From the NCBI GenBank assembly GCA_016706865.1, contig JADJIS010000003.1, positions 124,001 to 188,000 of the forward strand: a stretch of DNA of 64,000 nt, given 5' to 3'. Origin of the DNA: Bacteroidota bacterium. Lineage in GTDB: Bacteria > Bacteroidota > Bacteroidia > Chitinophagales > BACL12. The notes below the pieces were generated by a model. That model saw only the letters and a program-made list of their open reading frames with translations. It searched no databases and was not told the origin of the DNA. A program made the position numbers and the translations under genes. Positions 54,829-63,404 of the stretch are shown here, one piece after another; within the stretch, counting starts at the first letter, position 1; the number at the start of each line of letters is the position of its first letter.

Positions 54829-57057
54829 TTACTCTGAAGGTGGTGCCAAAAAAACCGTTGGAGCCAGGTTGTTGTTAAGTACATACATGGAGGTAGTCGA
54901 AGAAATATAATTCAGGTTTTTCTCGTATATTGTTTTTAACAATGAATATCCATAGTATGAACCTTTTCTAATATAATAATCGGGTAATATATCATCTTCA
55001 TCACAAGTCGCTGGTATCGCAAAACCTAAATTAATTTGGTCTTGATAATGACTGTTGCTGAGCACATCTATATTGCTTCCTCCAGCAATATTTTGAAGCG
55101 TTGCATAGGTAAAGAAATTATGTCGATACCCAGGTTGAATATTTATCTTCAAATTTTTTAAATACCATTCTTGTAACAAATCTAAGTGAACGAGGGTGTT
55201 GCTATAGACAGCTAATCTTTCTGTAACGGTAACTCGATCTGGATCTAATAGAGCCATAAAATTTAACTTATCCCCATCATGAAGATTCCATTCTGTCGTC
55301 CATAACTCTTTATACTGTGAGCCGACATCTGTATTTTGAAAATTTAAAACGTTTGCATGCTCGACATATTCTGCTTGATATCTTGTTCTAATTAATGTTT
55401 TGATATTCCCTGTTCCCTCGTAGAATGAGACACCACCATCATCAGAAATTGGAATCCCAACCATACCCTGAAATGCAGTTTGAAGCCTAGCATCTGGTGT
55501 AGCATAAGTATATTGGGATGTAGTAAAGTCCTGATATCCATTGTCAATTGAAATATCATTATCTAAATGGTTTGGAGTCAATGGATTAGTGTCATAATTA
55601 GTAGGAATACGTCCCCAATTTGTTCCAAAACCGACAGCTTGGTCATTACCCGGCGTATAATAAGGATGCAGAATCACAGCGTCAAATGCATAATCTTCAC
55701 CAGCCATTTCACCATAATGCAGCGCTAAACATTGATTCCAATCAAGTTCACAAGGCGAAAATCCACCAGGATCACCTGTTGGCGCGTAAAGAGTATCCTC
55801 TGGGTTTGCTGTTTTAAAAGCCCAACCATCGCCATTTGCAAGATTTTCTGCTGGTATGCCAATTTTAGCTCCTACTGGGAGGTATGCTCTTAAATCTCCG
55901 ATAAAATTGTGATCAGCTTGCATTGCAGGGCTTAAAATATCGGTCAAGTCAAAATCTAAGGGATCGCTAAATTCAGTTTGATAATCATTTCCGCCATTTA
56001 TATAATACCAATAGTGGTCAAAGTCTGAAAAACCAATCAATCGATTATGTGAAGGGAAATAACATTCATTTCCCATTTCTACACCCGCGATTTTAACTGG
56101 ATAAATAGTATTATCCGTGGTCAAATAGGAAAACATATCCTTCATTTCATTTGAGGTCTGACTTAAAATATTGAGAGCAATAAGGACATCAACCTTTCCA
56201 GAGAGAGTATTTGTTGTTTCGATTAATTCTATTAGTCGAATGAATTGGTTGATATAAAGCGGTTGATTTTCCAAAATGGGAATAACGGCTGGGTCAAAAT
56301 GAGGTTGATTATTCCATTTAGTATAAAATTCAAGGAAAGCTGTTCTTTCTCCACTTTGAATCCAAGTTACATTTTGCGCTCCTGCCATGTCTAACAAAAA
56401 CGAGGCCCATCCAGGGTAATTACCGAGATCATCAGTAAAGTCATAATATCTAATAAGTTCTTCAATGTTATATCCATAACCTCCATTTCTGGTTCCTACG
56501 AAAGGATTTGACAGATCTGTGTTATCTGAACCTAACGGGTGCATAAACTTACTTCCAGATCCACTAAATGCACGGACAACTTTTGGGTCAAGTCTGGCTA
56601 TAGCATCCCATGCCTGAGCGCAATATGGATTTGGAAGACCAGCGGGGGTGAGTTCGCCAGCATGTTCAAAAAGATCTGAAACATTTATTCCATACAAACC
56701 ATGCTGCACAGCTTGATAGTTACTGTTAATACTTATCACCATATCCTCGGCAGCAAACGGAATAAGTTTTTCGTTGGTACTGGTATCTTCATTCTCGGAA
56801 GCATAAATTACAATTAATGTGTCTTGTCCTGAAGTAAACAGATTTACAGTATCCCCATTTTCATAAACCGATAAGCTATCCTCAAAGAGTGAATCTGGGA
56901 AACTTTTAGTTGAAAAATCCTCAAGCGAAAAATAATTTCTATTATTTTTGGCGTTTGTATTAATGAATTGAACCAAACAAAACATTAATAAAAAGGAGTT
57001 AATAAAAAAACTTCGTGAAGTTTTAAAGCATAGAAATGCATGTGTTTTAATTCTCAT
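54829..57057 (-). CDS. Secreted clan GH-A-like glycoside hydrolase
   Basis: The 742-residue protein has a signal peptide (SFFINSFLLMFCLVQFINTNAKN region) and, from about residue 80, a TIM-barrel-like domain. Two motifs fit the clan GH-A retaining glycosidases (GH39, GH51, GH79 types): VEMGNECYF near residue 328, with Asn-Glu as acid/base, and LWTTEWNLHDGD near 587, with Glu as nucleophile. Other family-like elements are FDAVILHPYY and FLLDMAGAQNVTW. The family number and substrate are not clear. It ends at APPSE with no sorting tail, while an orphan tail lies 42 nt downstream, so this copy may be truncated. GC content is like its neighbours. Confidence 0.68.
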   Translation of the reverse strand: MRIKTHAFLCFKTSRSFFINSFLLMFCLVQFINTNAKNNRNYFSLEDFSTKSFPDSLFEDSLSVYENGDTVNLFTSGQDTLIVIYASENEDTSTNEKLIPFAAEDMVISINSNYQAVQHGLYGINVSDLFEHAGELTPAGLPNPYCAQAWDAIARLDPKVVRAFSGSGSKFMHPLGSDNTDLSNPFVGTRNGGYGYNIEELIRYYDFTDDLGNYPGWASFLLDMAGAQNVTWIQSGERTAFLEFYTKWNNQPHFDPAVIPILENQPLYINQFIRLIELIETTNTLSGKVDVLIALNILSQTSNEMKDMFSYLTTDNTIYPVKIAGVEMGNECYFPSHNRLIGFSDFDHYWYYINGGNDYQTEFSDPLDFDLTDILSPAMQADHNFIGDLRAYLPVGAKIGIPAENLANGDGWAFKTANPEDTLYAPTGDPGGFSPCELDWNQCLALHYGEMAGEDYAFDAVILHPYYTPGNDQAVGFGTNWGRIPTNYDTNPLTPNHLDNDISIDNGYQDFTTSQYTYATPDARLQTAFQGMVGIPISDDGGVSFYEGTGNIKTLIRTRYQAEYVEHANVLNFQNTDVGSQYKELWTTEWNLHDGDKLNFMALLDPDRVTVTERLAVYSNTLVHLDLLQEWYLKNLKINIQPGYRHNFFTYATLQNIAGGSNIDVLSNSHYQDQINLGFAIPATCDEDDILPDYYIRKGSYYGYSLLKTIYEKNLNYISSTTSMYVLNNNLAPTVFLAPPSE

Positions 57058-57219
57058 AAAATTTAAGTAAGTGTTTAATTATAAGTAAGTGGTTAATTAT
57101 TTATGTCCCGACTAGATAAAGGTGGGTAAGAAACCTGCATTCAGTGTTTCATCGGGAGTTCAAATATATACCTTTATAAGTTTCCAATTATTTTTTATAA
57201 TTTTATTAAAATTCCACCT

Positions 57220-59586
57220 GTGAGAGCCTTATTTTCTTCCTTATCAATTAATCTTTTAATTCGAGGGCTGCTTTTGGCACAAGCTCCTGACATTCAATGG
57301 CAAAAGGCATTAGGTGGGAGTAATTATGAGAACGCTAATTCAATAATTGAAACTTCAGATAGCGGTTTCCTTGTAATTGGAACCACCGCATCAAACGATG
57401 GGGATATAACCGAAAATCATGGCTCAGTTGATGTTTGGCTTTTAAAACTTGACAGTTTAGGCAGTTTGGAGTGGCAGAAATCTTATGGCGGGACAGCTGG
57501 TGAAGAAGCGTTTCAAATTCAGGAAACCTCTGACAATGGATTTATTTTTATTGGATATTCAACATCGTCGGATGGAGATTTAACAGCGAACCACGGTGGA
57601 GATGACGTTTGGGTAGTGAAGATCGATGAGGCTGGCGTTATTGAATGGCAGAAATCATATGGTGGCTCATCACATGAGATTGGTTATTCTATTTCCCAAA
57701 ATGATATTGGTTATGTTTTATGCGGTATGACTTCGTCCAATAATGGTGACGTTTCAGGTAATCATGGAGGACAGGATGTGTGGGTGGTCCAATTAAACCT
57801 TACAGGTGACCTGACCTGGCAAAAATGTTATGGAGGTTCTAATGACGAGCAAGCACACGCAATTATGCCTTACTTCGATGGGGGCTTTGGTGTTGCGGGT
57901 TATTCATATTCAAATGATGGGGATGTTTCAGGCAATCACGGAGCAACTGACTATTGGATACTCAGGATTGATTCGGAAGGCGCTATTCAATGGTCAAAAA
58001 TGTTTGGCGGTACGGATTATGATTTAGCACAAAGCATAGAGATGACGCCTGATAGCGGATTTATTGTAATTGGATATATTGAATCAAACAACGGTGATGT
58101 CTCGGGCTTTCATGGAGGAGTCTATGATTATTGGGTGACTAAAATAGACAGCACCGGAAATTTAATTTGGCAAAAATGTTATGGTGGCAATGGAACAGAT
58201 GAAGGATTTTGGATCCAACATACCCAAGAAAATGGGTACATACTTGCGGGGGTATCGGCAACACTAGATAATGGTGATGTTACCGGACACCATGGTGATG
58301 CTGGTTACGGAGATTACTGGCTTGTTAACATTGATTCTGTAGGAACTATTAATTGGCAATTGTCATTAGGCGGTAGTTTATCTGATGCTGCGTTGTCAAT
58401 TATCCAAACGAATGATGGAGGGTTCTGTGTTACAGGATGGGCCGCCTCAAGTGATGGTGATGTCACTGGACATCATGGAATAATTTTAAATTGGGATTTT
58501 TGGGTCGTAAAACTGGCACCGCCTTGTATAGAAACTATTTTTTATGCAGACAATGACGGAGATGGATTTGGAGATATAGCATACGACTCTACGAGTTGTG
58601 AAGTTCCAATTGGTTTCGTTTCGGATAGCACTGACTGTAATGATACAGATGTATTAATTTATCCTAGTGCAATTGATGTTTGCAATTTAATAGATGACAA
58701 TTGTAACGGGTTGGTTGACGAGGACGCAACGTTTCTAACTTTGTATCTTGATGTTGATGATGACGGTTTTGGTGATGCATTAAATGATTCAATTTCCTGT
58801 TCAGAGGTAATAGGTTATGTTTCTGATAGCTCTGATTGCAATGATTTAAATGCCGGAATTAATCCTTCTATGATCGAAATCTGTAATGATGTTGATGATA
58901 ATTGCAATGGTGATATTGACGAAGGATTAATAATTAATACTTTCTATATAGATGCTGACGAAGATGGTTTTGGTAATTCTGATATTTTTATTAATTCCTG
59001 TTTAGAACTAGTTTCAGGTTACGTTTTTGATTCAACCGATTGTAATGATGCAAACAATTTAATTTACCCAGGCGAAACAGAAATATGTGATTATTTGGAC
59101 AATGATTGTGATGGAATAATTGATGATAACCTTACCTATATTCATTCGTATGAAGATGCTGATGCTGACAATTATGGAAATATAGATGTTGATTCGCTCT
59201 CTTGTGAAATTCCCTATGGTTTTGTTGAAGATGATTCTGATTGTGATGATACCAATCCATTAATTTATCCAGGTGCCGATGAAATATTAAATGGAATAGA
59301 TGATAATTGTGATGAACTGATTGATGAAGGGTTAGGAATTGATGGAACAGTTTCTAATGCAATTATTATTTACCCCAATCCAACTGACAATAAATTATAC
59401 ATTCAATGGAATGACAATGAGCAAGGAACATTTCATTTAAAAAATGTTACCGGGGAAATTATAGAAACATTTAATAAAATATTTCCTGTTACTGAAATAG
59501 AGGTAAGCAAATATGCTGCAGGGGTTTATTTATTGGAAACAGGCGCCGAAAGTAAGAATGCGGTAATAAAATTTGTGAAAGAGTAA
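57220..59586 (+). CDS. T9SS cargo: seven propeller repeats, four MopE-type motifs
   Basis: The 788-residue protein starts with GTG at 57220 and a short signal peptide (ending LLLAQ). Seven repeats of about 55 residues follow (30-440), each with a W-Q-K-x-x-GG element, a DGDVSGNHGG-like turn and a DVWVVKID strand; seven is the count of a closed beta-propeller. Next come four units with the putative metal-binding motif seen in MopE: DSTDCNDTDVLIYP, DSSDCNDLNAGINP, DSTDCNDANNLIYP and DDSDCDDTNPLIYP, each followed by C-x-x-x-DDNCNG-like residues (the last unit lacks one Cys). A T9SS sorting domain (IIYPNPTDNKLYI to NAVIKFVKE) closes it. Confidence 0.87.
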   Translation: MRALFSSLSINLLIRGLLLAQAPDIQWQKALGGSNYENANSIIETSDSGFLVIGTTASNDGDITENHGSVDVWLLKLDSLGSLEWQKSYGGTAGEEAFQIQETSDNGFIFIGYSTSSDGDLTANHGGDDVWVVKIDEAGVIEWQKSYGGSSHEIGYSISQNDIGYVLCGMTSSNNGDVSGNHGGQDVWVVQLNLTGDLTWQKCYGGSNDEQAHAIMPYFDGGFGVAGYSYSNDGDVSGNHGATDYWILRIDSEGAIQWSKMFGGTDYDLAQSIEMTPDSGFIVIGYIESNNGDVSGFHGGVYDYWVTKIDSTGNLIWQKCYGGNGTDEGFWIQHTQENGYILAGVSATLDNGDVTGHHGDAGYGDYWLVNIDSVGTINWQLSLGGSLSDAALSIIQTNDGGFCVTGWAASSDGDVTGHHGIILNWDFWVVKLAPPCIETIFYADNDGDGFGDIAYDSTSCEVPIGFVSDSTDCNDTDVLIYPSAIDVCNLIDDNCNGLVDEDATFLTLYLDVDDDGFGDALNDSISCSEVIGYVSDSSDCNDLNAGINPSMIEICNDVDDNCNGDIDEGLIINTFYIDADEDGFGNSDIFINSCLELVSGYVFDSTDCNDANNLIYPGETEICDYLDNDCDGIIDDNLTYIHSYEDADADNYGNIDVDSLSCEIPYGFVEDDSDCDDTNPLIYPGADEILNGIDDNCDELIDEGLGIDGTVSNAIIIYPNPTDNKLYIQWNDNEQGTFHLKNVTGEIIETFNKIFPVTEIEVSKYAAGVYLLETGAESKNAVIKFVKE

Positions 59587-59688
59587 TAGATAACATATCA
59601 GCGTTTTTTTGAAATTCACCTGAATGTTGGCAGCTAAATAAAGTCTTTTAAAATATATTGAAAGAATAAAAAATTAATAACCATTAAC

Positions 59689-60355
59689 ATGAAAAATTCA
59701 AACACACAAATATTCCGGCTTTAATTTATATTTCTCTGTTTTTGTATTTTTTTTAATAGTTTGGCTAATACTCAGAATTCTTCTGATACCGAAACGGATA
59801 TTTTCTTTTTGATCATGATAAATGGGTAGCTGATTTATATGATACTTCCAATACCATTTGTTTGAAATTAGGGGAGAATTATAAAAATAAAACAGAAAAA
59901 GAATAGCAAGATTTCTATGAGGCAAATAAATATATTATAGGACCTATGTTCACTCCTTAGGAGATTAAATATTTATGGGGGCCTGAATGGAATTTAAAAG
60001 ATTGGGATAAGAATAAACCAAGCCAACCAAGCAATGGTGATGATTTTGCAAAGGACAAATATGAGCAACCAATAGACTTTGTTGATCCGTATATATCAAT
60101 TCTTTATATTATTTATCCCAATATCCGAATCCAGCTTCAAAAATATGTAATAAATATGCAATAAATTGCTAACCTCTATGAGGCAGATGAGATTATAAGT
60201 TCAACTGGTGTAGAGGCAGTTTATAGTATCGAAAGTATGAAATCAGATTCAACTCTGGAATTAGAGGAACTATTTTTAACTGATAAAACTGATTCATCTG
60301 ATAAACTTTTTCCAATTGAATTAAAAGCACTTAATTCCTTTGATAATCAACCAGG
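59689..60355 (+). pseudogene. Decayed gene for a secreted protein
   Basis: From ATG at 59689 one reads MKNSNTQIFRL, a stop, then a clear signal-peptide core (FIFLCFCIFFNSLANTQNSS). After about 59800 the reading continues in another frame (LFDHDKWVADLYDTSN) for some 180 codons, with in-frame stops after KTEKE, GPMFTP and VINMQ but coding-like sequence between them (LWGPEWNLKDWDKNK, GVEAVYSIESM, LEELFLTDKTDSS). At least one frameshift and four stops show loss of function. It runs into copy 2 of the direct repeat. No homologue is recognised; the acidic, helical second half gives no clue to role. Confidence 0.72.
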
Positions 60356-60361
60356 CTGTAC

Positions 60362-60575
60362 GCAGCAGCATCACTTTAATGATTGTTTCAAATGCTCAAC
60401 GAAAATTTGAAATAATTTAGCATTGAAACTTACCTTTTCTGATTAAGAAGTTGACCTTACCGTTAAATTTTCTATATGTCATCCCTACGGGATTTTTATC
60501 CTCTATACTTATCACGCTACCGATATTTCGTCCCTACAGGACTGTTCATTATTAAATGAATGAAAATTAACTGCT
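60362..60575 (+). repeat. Direct repeat, copy 2
   Basis: Same elements as copy 1 at 53692-53912, in the same orientation: GCATCACTTT, AATGCTCAA, TTTTCTGATTAAGAAGTTGA, ATCCC-TAC-GGGAT, CGTCCCTACAGGAC and AAAATTAACT. Similarity fades after about 60575. Confidence 0.85.
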
Positions 60576-60868
60576 AATTATAAAATTATTCGAAAGTGCC
60601 ATTAGGCATGGCATAATGGTAGTCCAAATTTTATCATGTTACAATAGTGCCGTCCGCCGCGGCGGATGATATATTAAAAATGTTTAGGGGTATGAGAATC
60701 TTGCAGTTAGAGTGAAGGATTTGGAGGGAATCTAAATAATAAACCAATTAATAATCCTTCATTAATTGAAATTACCAATTGGAATTTATATTGGAGAAGA
60801 TAAAATTAATACCACTGTTAGATTGGTTTCTAAGCATCTTGAAGTTCTCGATCAGGTCTTATGTTCTT
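60576..60868. other. Intergenic region with a GC-rich palindrome
   Basis: The perfect 14-bp palindrome TCCGCCGCGGCGGA lies at 60653-60666 in an otherwise AT-rich stretch. A short tRNA-like word (GGCATAATGGTAGTCC, 60610-60625) has no stems around it. No supported gene. The palindrome could be a protein-binding site or part of a dispersed repeat. Confidence 0.5.
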
Positions 60869-62026
60869 TTACCTTTGTAACATTATTTTATTTTCAACCA
60901 CCGACCCGCCATTGGATATTTTCACTATATAAATACCATCCGCAGCATTTAATTCAATAATGTTCTGTTGATCTATTATCTCTTTTTCTAAAATTTTTCT
61001 TCCCAGGTAATCGAAAATAAGTAATTGCAAAGGCTCGATTATATCTTCGTCAATATTTACATAAAGTTGATTTGAATATGAATATATTTCGATATTTTCC
61101 TCGTCAATTATATTTTCATTTACAATTCTACAAACTGCTGTGGTAAAATTTTGTATTGGAGAATATGCGGATGTTTCCCCATCTAAACAAACAGTTCTTA
61201 TTTGCCATTCGTAATTTGCGCCACAAACTAAGCCTGCTACTTTTCTAAAAGTTTTAATTGCAGCAACTTCTTTTGTTATCCAGGTTGCGGCACCTACTGC
61301 TCTATATTGTAATTCATAATGATCTACGTCAATTGCAGAGAGCCATTTTAATTTAGCTGTTGTTGAAGTAATTGCACTTTCTCCATTGGGCATTGGCGGA
61401 TTGCAAGTTGGTATTTCACCGACTACAATTTCTTCCTCCGGGTTAATATTATATGCATAAGAATCTAATTCAAAGAAGGTGCCATAAGATTTAAGTCTTA
61501 TCCAACCATAATGGTAACTACCATCAATAGACAATTTGACACCCACATAATGAAATCCCGAAATTCCTGCCCATGGTCCATACCAATCTCCGAAGGAACT
61601 AAAAAGCGTAGCATCGAAGAATTTTAATTTCACAGGATCGGAGGTGAAATCTAAGGCTGGGTCAATAATCATCCCGGAATCGTTAGGAATTGCACATAAT
61701 TCCGATGTCCAACCAATAAAATATTGTTCCCAGGAATACACCATATAAGAAATTTGGTTCGCTCCCCAAGGACTAACTTTATCATAAGCCCAACCCACAC
61801 AATATGAGCAAGGATCGTAATCTTGTTCTGTAAATTGAAAATCTGTAATCCCATCAAGATTCATATCCAAATCAAGGTGCTGCGTTTCATTCCATCCAAC
61901 GTCCATTATTAAATTGGGAGCAATATCAAAATATATGGTTTGCGATTTACCATCATTGGATATGGCCAAAAACGCACTGGCCATAGCAGAATATCCGGTG
62001 AGTTTTAATGTTTGAGATTTTTTCAT
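60869..62026 (-). CDS. T9SS cargo with fibronectin-like domain
   Basis: The 385-residue protein begins with MKKSQTLKLTGYSAMASAFLAISNDGKSQ, a signal region of the kind seen in Bacteroidota proteins with a conserved K-L-x-x-Y-S-A-x-A opening. Residues of about 30-200 form a beta domain (HLDLDMNLDGITDFQF, then FHYVGVKLSIDGSYHYGWIRL, often seen before PEP-like or sorting tails). A fibronectin type III-like domain follows (about 208-300, AKLKWLSAIDVDHYELQYR ... CGANYEWQIRTVC) and then a T9SS-type sorting domain (IEIYSYSNQLYVNI to ENKIMLQR) in which YPNP is replaced by YSYS. Function unknown. Confidence 0.78.
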   Translation of the reverse strand: MKKSQTLKLTGYSAMASAFLAISNDGKSQTIYFDIAPNLIMDVGWNETQHLDLDMNLDGITDFQFTEQDYDPCSYCVGWAYDKVSPWGANQISYMVYSWEQYFIGWTSELCAIPNDSGMIIDPALDFTSDPVKLKFFDATLFSSFGDWYGPWAGISGFHYVGVKLSIDGSYHYGWIRLKSYGTFFELDSYAYNINPEEEIVVGEIPTCNPPMPNGESAITSTTAKLKWLSAIDVDHYELQYRAVGAATWITKEVAAIKTFRKVAGLVCGANYEWQIRTVCLDGETSAYSPIQNFTTAVCRIVNENIIDEENIEIYSYSNQLYVNIDEDIIEPLQLLIFDYLGRKILEKEIIDQQNIIELNAADGIYIVKISNGGSVVENKIMLQR

Positions 62027-62391
62027 GCATTCCTGGTTGAGCCCGTAAATCTAGACCTTTACCCAACCCAGCACAAACCCTAATGTATGAAGTTCTGCAG
62101 AAACAGTGTGAAATGGCCTTGTAAGTGTATAAAGCTTAAATGAGGACGCGTAGGGTTGCAAAATTTTGAGCAATTTTGTCTCAAAAGAGAGATATTTACA
62201 TAGAATTTTAAAAAGTCAATTTTCTGAACAGCATGGATAGGTTTTTTGATAAATAGGTCTGAAAATCACAGAAATATTCGCGAAAACGATCAATTCCTGT
62301 TAAAAACCTGTGGATTTCAATATTTATTTTTCCGCCAAAACTAAATACAGCAAAGGATTTGAGACATCCAACATTAAATTTTCACCACTCC
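62027..62391. other. Intergenic region upstream of rplU
   Basis: This AT-rich stretch between two divergent genes holds no supported frame. The only clear signal is the promoter at its right end. The word CAAAATTTTGAGCAATTTTG (62159-62178) has local dyad symmetry but no evident role. Confidence 0.5.
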
Positions 62392-62423
62392 TTTGTTAAT
62401 TTTATTCTTATTAACTACCTTTG
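62392..62423 (+). promoter_or_regulatory. Canonical Bacteroidota promoter of rplU-rpmA
   Basis: TTTG at 62392-62395, a 20-nt spacer and TACCTTTG at 62416-62423 match the -33/-7 consensus (TTTG, TAnnTTTG). Transcription would start near 62430, only about 13 nt before the ATG at 62443. It also fixes the rplU start, because an ATG at 62359 lies upstream of the promoter. Confidence 0.85.
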
Positions 62424-62442
62424 CAACTTCATAAAAAATATC

Positions 62443-62751
62443 ATGTACGCAATAGTAAACATAGCAGGCCAGCAGTTCAAGGTTGAAGAAAACCAGGAAA
62501 TTTTTGTGCATCGTCAGGAAGGACTTGAAGGTGATACAATCGAATTCAACGAAGTACTGTTGAAAGCAAACGACGGAAATATTACTGTAGGTTCGCCAAC
62601 AGTGGCTTCTTCCAGCGTTTCTGCTACAATTCTATCGCATTTAAAGGGCGACAAAGTGATCATTTTCAAGAAAAAACGCCGTAAGAATTACCGCGTTAAA
62701 AATGGCCACCGTCAGTATTTTACCAAAATCAAAATTGAAAAAATCAGTTAA
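62443..62751 (+). CDS. rplU: 50S ribosomal protein L21
   Basis: L21 binds 23S rRNA in the large subunit. The protein has 102 residues from the start MYAIVNIAGQQFKVEENQ, the invariant N-terminus. Other family stretches are GDTIEFNEVLL, GSPTVASSSVSATIL, KVIIFKKKRRKNYRVKNGHRQ and FTKIKIEKI. A longer version from 62359 would begin with non-conserved residues and lies before the promoter. rpmA follows after 11 nt. Confidence 0.98.
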   Translation: MYAIVNIAGQQFKVEENQEIFVHRQEGLEGDTIEFNEVLLKANDGNITVGSPTVASSSVSATILSHLKGDKVIIFKKKRRKNYRVKNGHRQYFTKIKIEKIS

Positions 62752-62762
62752 ATCTTAATACA

Positions 62763-63035
62763 ATGGCACATAAGAAAGGGGTCGGTAGTTCTAAAAATGG
62801 TCGCGAAAGTCACAGTAAACGTTTAGGCGTTAAGATCTGGGGCGGACAGGCAGTTGAATCAGGGAACATCATAATCCGCCAGAGAGGAACAGAATTTCAC
62901 CCGGGTCAGAATGTTGGCATGGGAAGAGATCATACCATATTTGCTTTGATCGACGGCGTAGTAACATTCACAAAAGGACGTAAAGACCGTTCTTATTGTC
63001 ACGTGTTACCCGTAAAAGAAGAAGCTACAGCGTAA
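62763..63035 (+). CDS. rpmA: 50S ribosomal protein L27
   Basis: L27 reaches toward the peptidyl-transferase centre with its N-terminal tail. The 90-residue protein has MAHKKGVGSSKNGRESHSKRLGVK at its start, without the cleaved extension known from Firmicutes, and GTEFHPGQNVGMGRDHTIFAL in the core. It forms a two-gene operon with rplU and is followed by a strong terminator. Confidence 0.98.
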   Translation: MAHKKGVGSSKNGRESHSKRLGVKIWGGQAVESGNIIIRQRGTEFHPGQNVGMGRDHTIFALIDGVVTFTKGRKDRSYCHVLPVKEEATA

Positions 63036-63060
63036 TTTCTAACAACAAACCATACTTAAG

Positions 63061-63092
63061 CCTCCGGAATTTAGTTTTCGGAGGTTTTTTTT
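63061..63092 (+). terminator. Rho-independent terminator of rplU-rpmA
   Basis: CCTCCG pairs with CGGAGG (with extra GAA/TTT pairing inside) and is followed by eight T residues, 25 nt after the rpmA stop. Confidence 0.92.
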
Positions 63093-63133
63093 GTGCCTGG
63101 ATGAGGCAGTCGCAAGGCATAGGGTAGAAAATG

Positions 63134-63375
63134 CCCCCACATAGTCTACTCACACCTTTAAAAATCAATTATACCCGTGAGGGACTGTGTGGACTCGGAG
63201 GATAGACTTTCATCTATAGTTGTGTCCCCACAGTGTCAACTCACACAAATAAAAAATCAATTATGCCCGTGAGGGACGCTTGTGGGTTCGGAGATTATCG
63301 TCGCAATTCCGCCAGAGTCCTACGGGAAAGATATATTTAAATGTAATGATTTATTTTCTGTGTAGACTCTGGCGG
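63134..63375. repeat. Two 67-bp direct repeats and an inverted repeat
   Basis: Segments 63134-63200 and 63226-63292 share CCCCACA, ACTCACAC, AAAATCAATTAT, CCCGTGAGGGAC and CGGAG in the same order, with a period of 92 bp. CCCGTGAGGG is itself a palindrome-like word. To the right, CCGCCAGAGTCCTAC (63309-63323) and GTAGACTCTGGCGG (63362-63375) form an inverted repeat with one bulge around 38 nt. No gene is seen in 63093-63404. Confidence 0.75.
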
Positions 63376-63404
63376 GGCAGTCGAAGCCCATAATTCCTTT
63401 TGCC

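Noticed and set aside
59698..59925. Minus-strand open frame of 75 codons
   Set aside because: It lies over the decayed plus-strand gene, whose reading (signal peptide and acidic segments) is far more protein-like.
53692..60575. Classic integrative element at tRNA-Leu
   Set aside because: There is no integrase or recombinase, and the repeats are not copies of the tRNA 3' end, so only a repeat-bracketed block is claimed.
60601..60640. tRNA-like word GGCATAATGGTAGTCC
   Set aside because: It resembles a D-arm but no acceptor, anticodon or T-arm pairing could be found around it.
62359..62442. Longer N-terminus for L21
   Set aside because: The extra residues are not conserved, and the ATG at 62359 lies upstream of the canonical promoter at 62392-62423.
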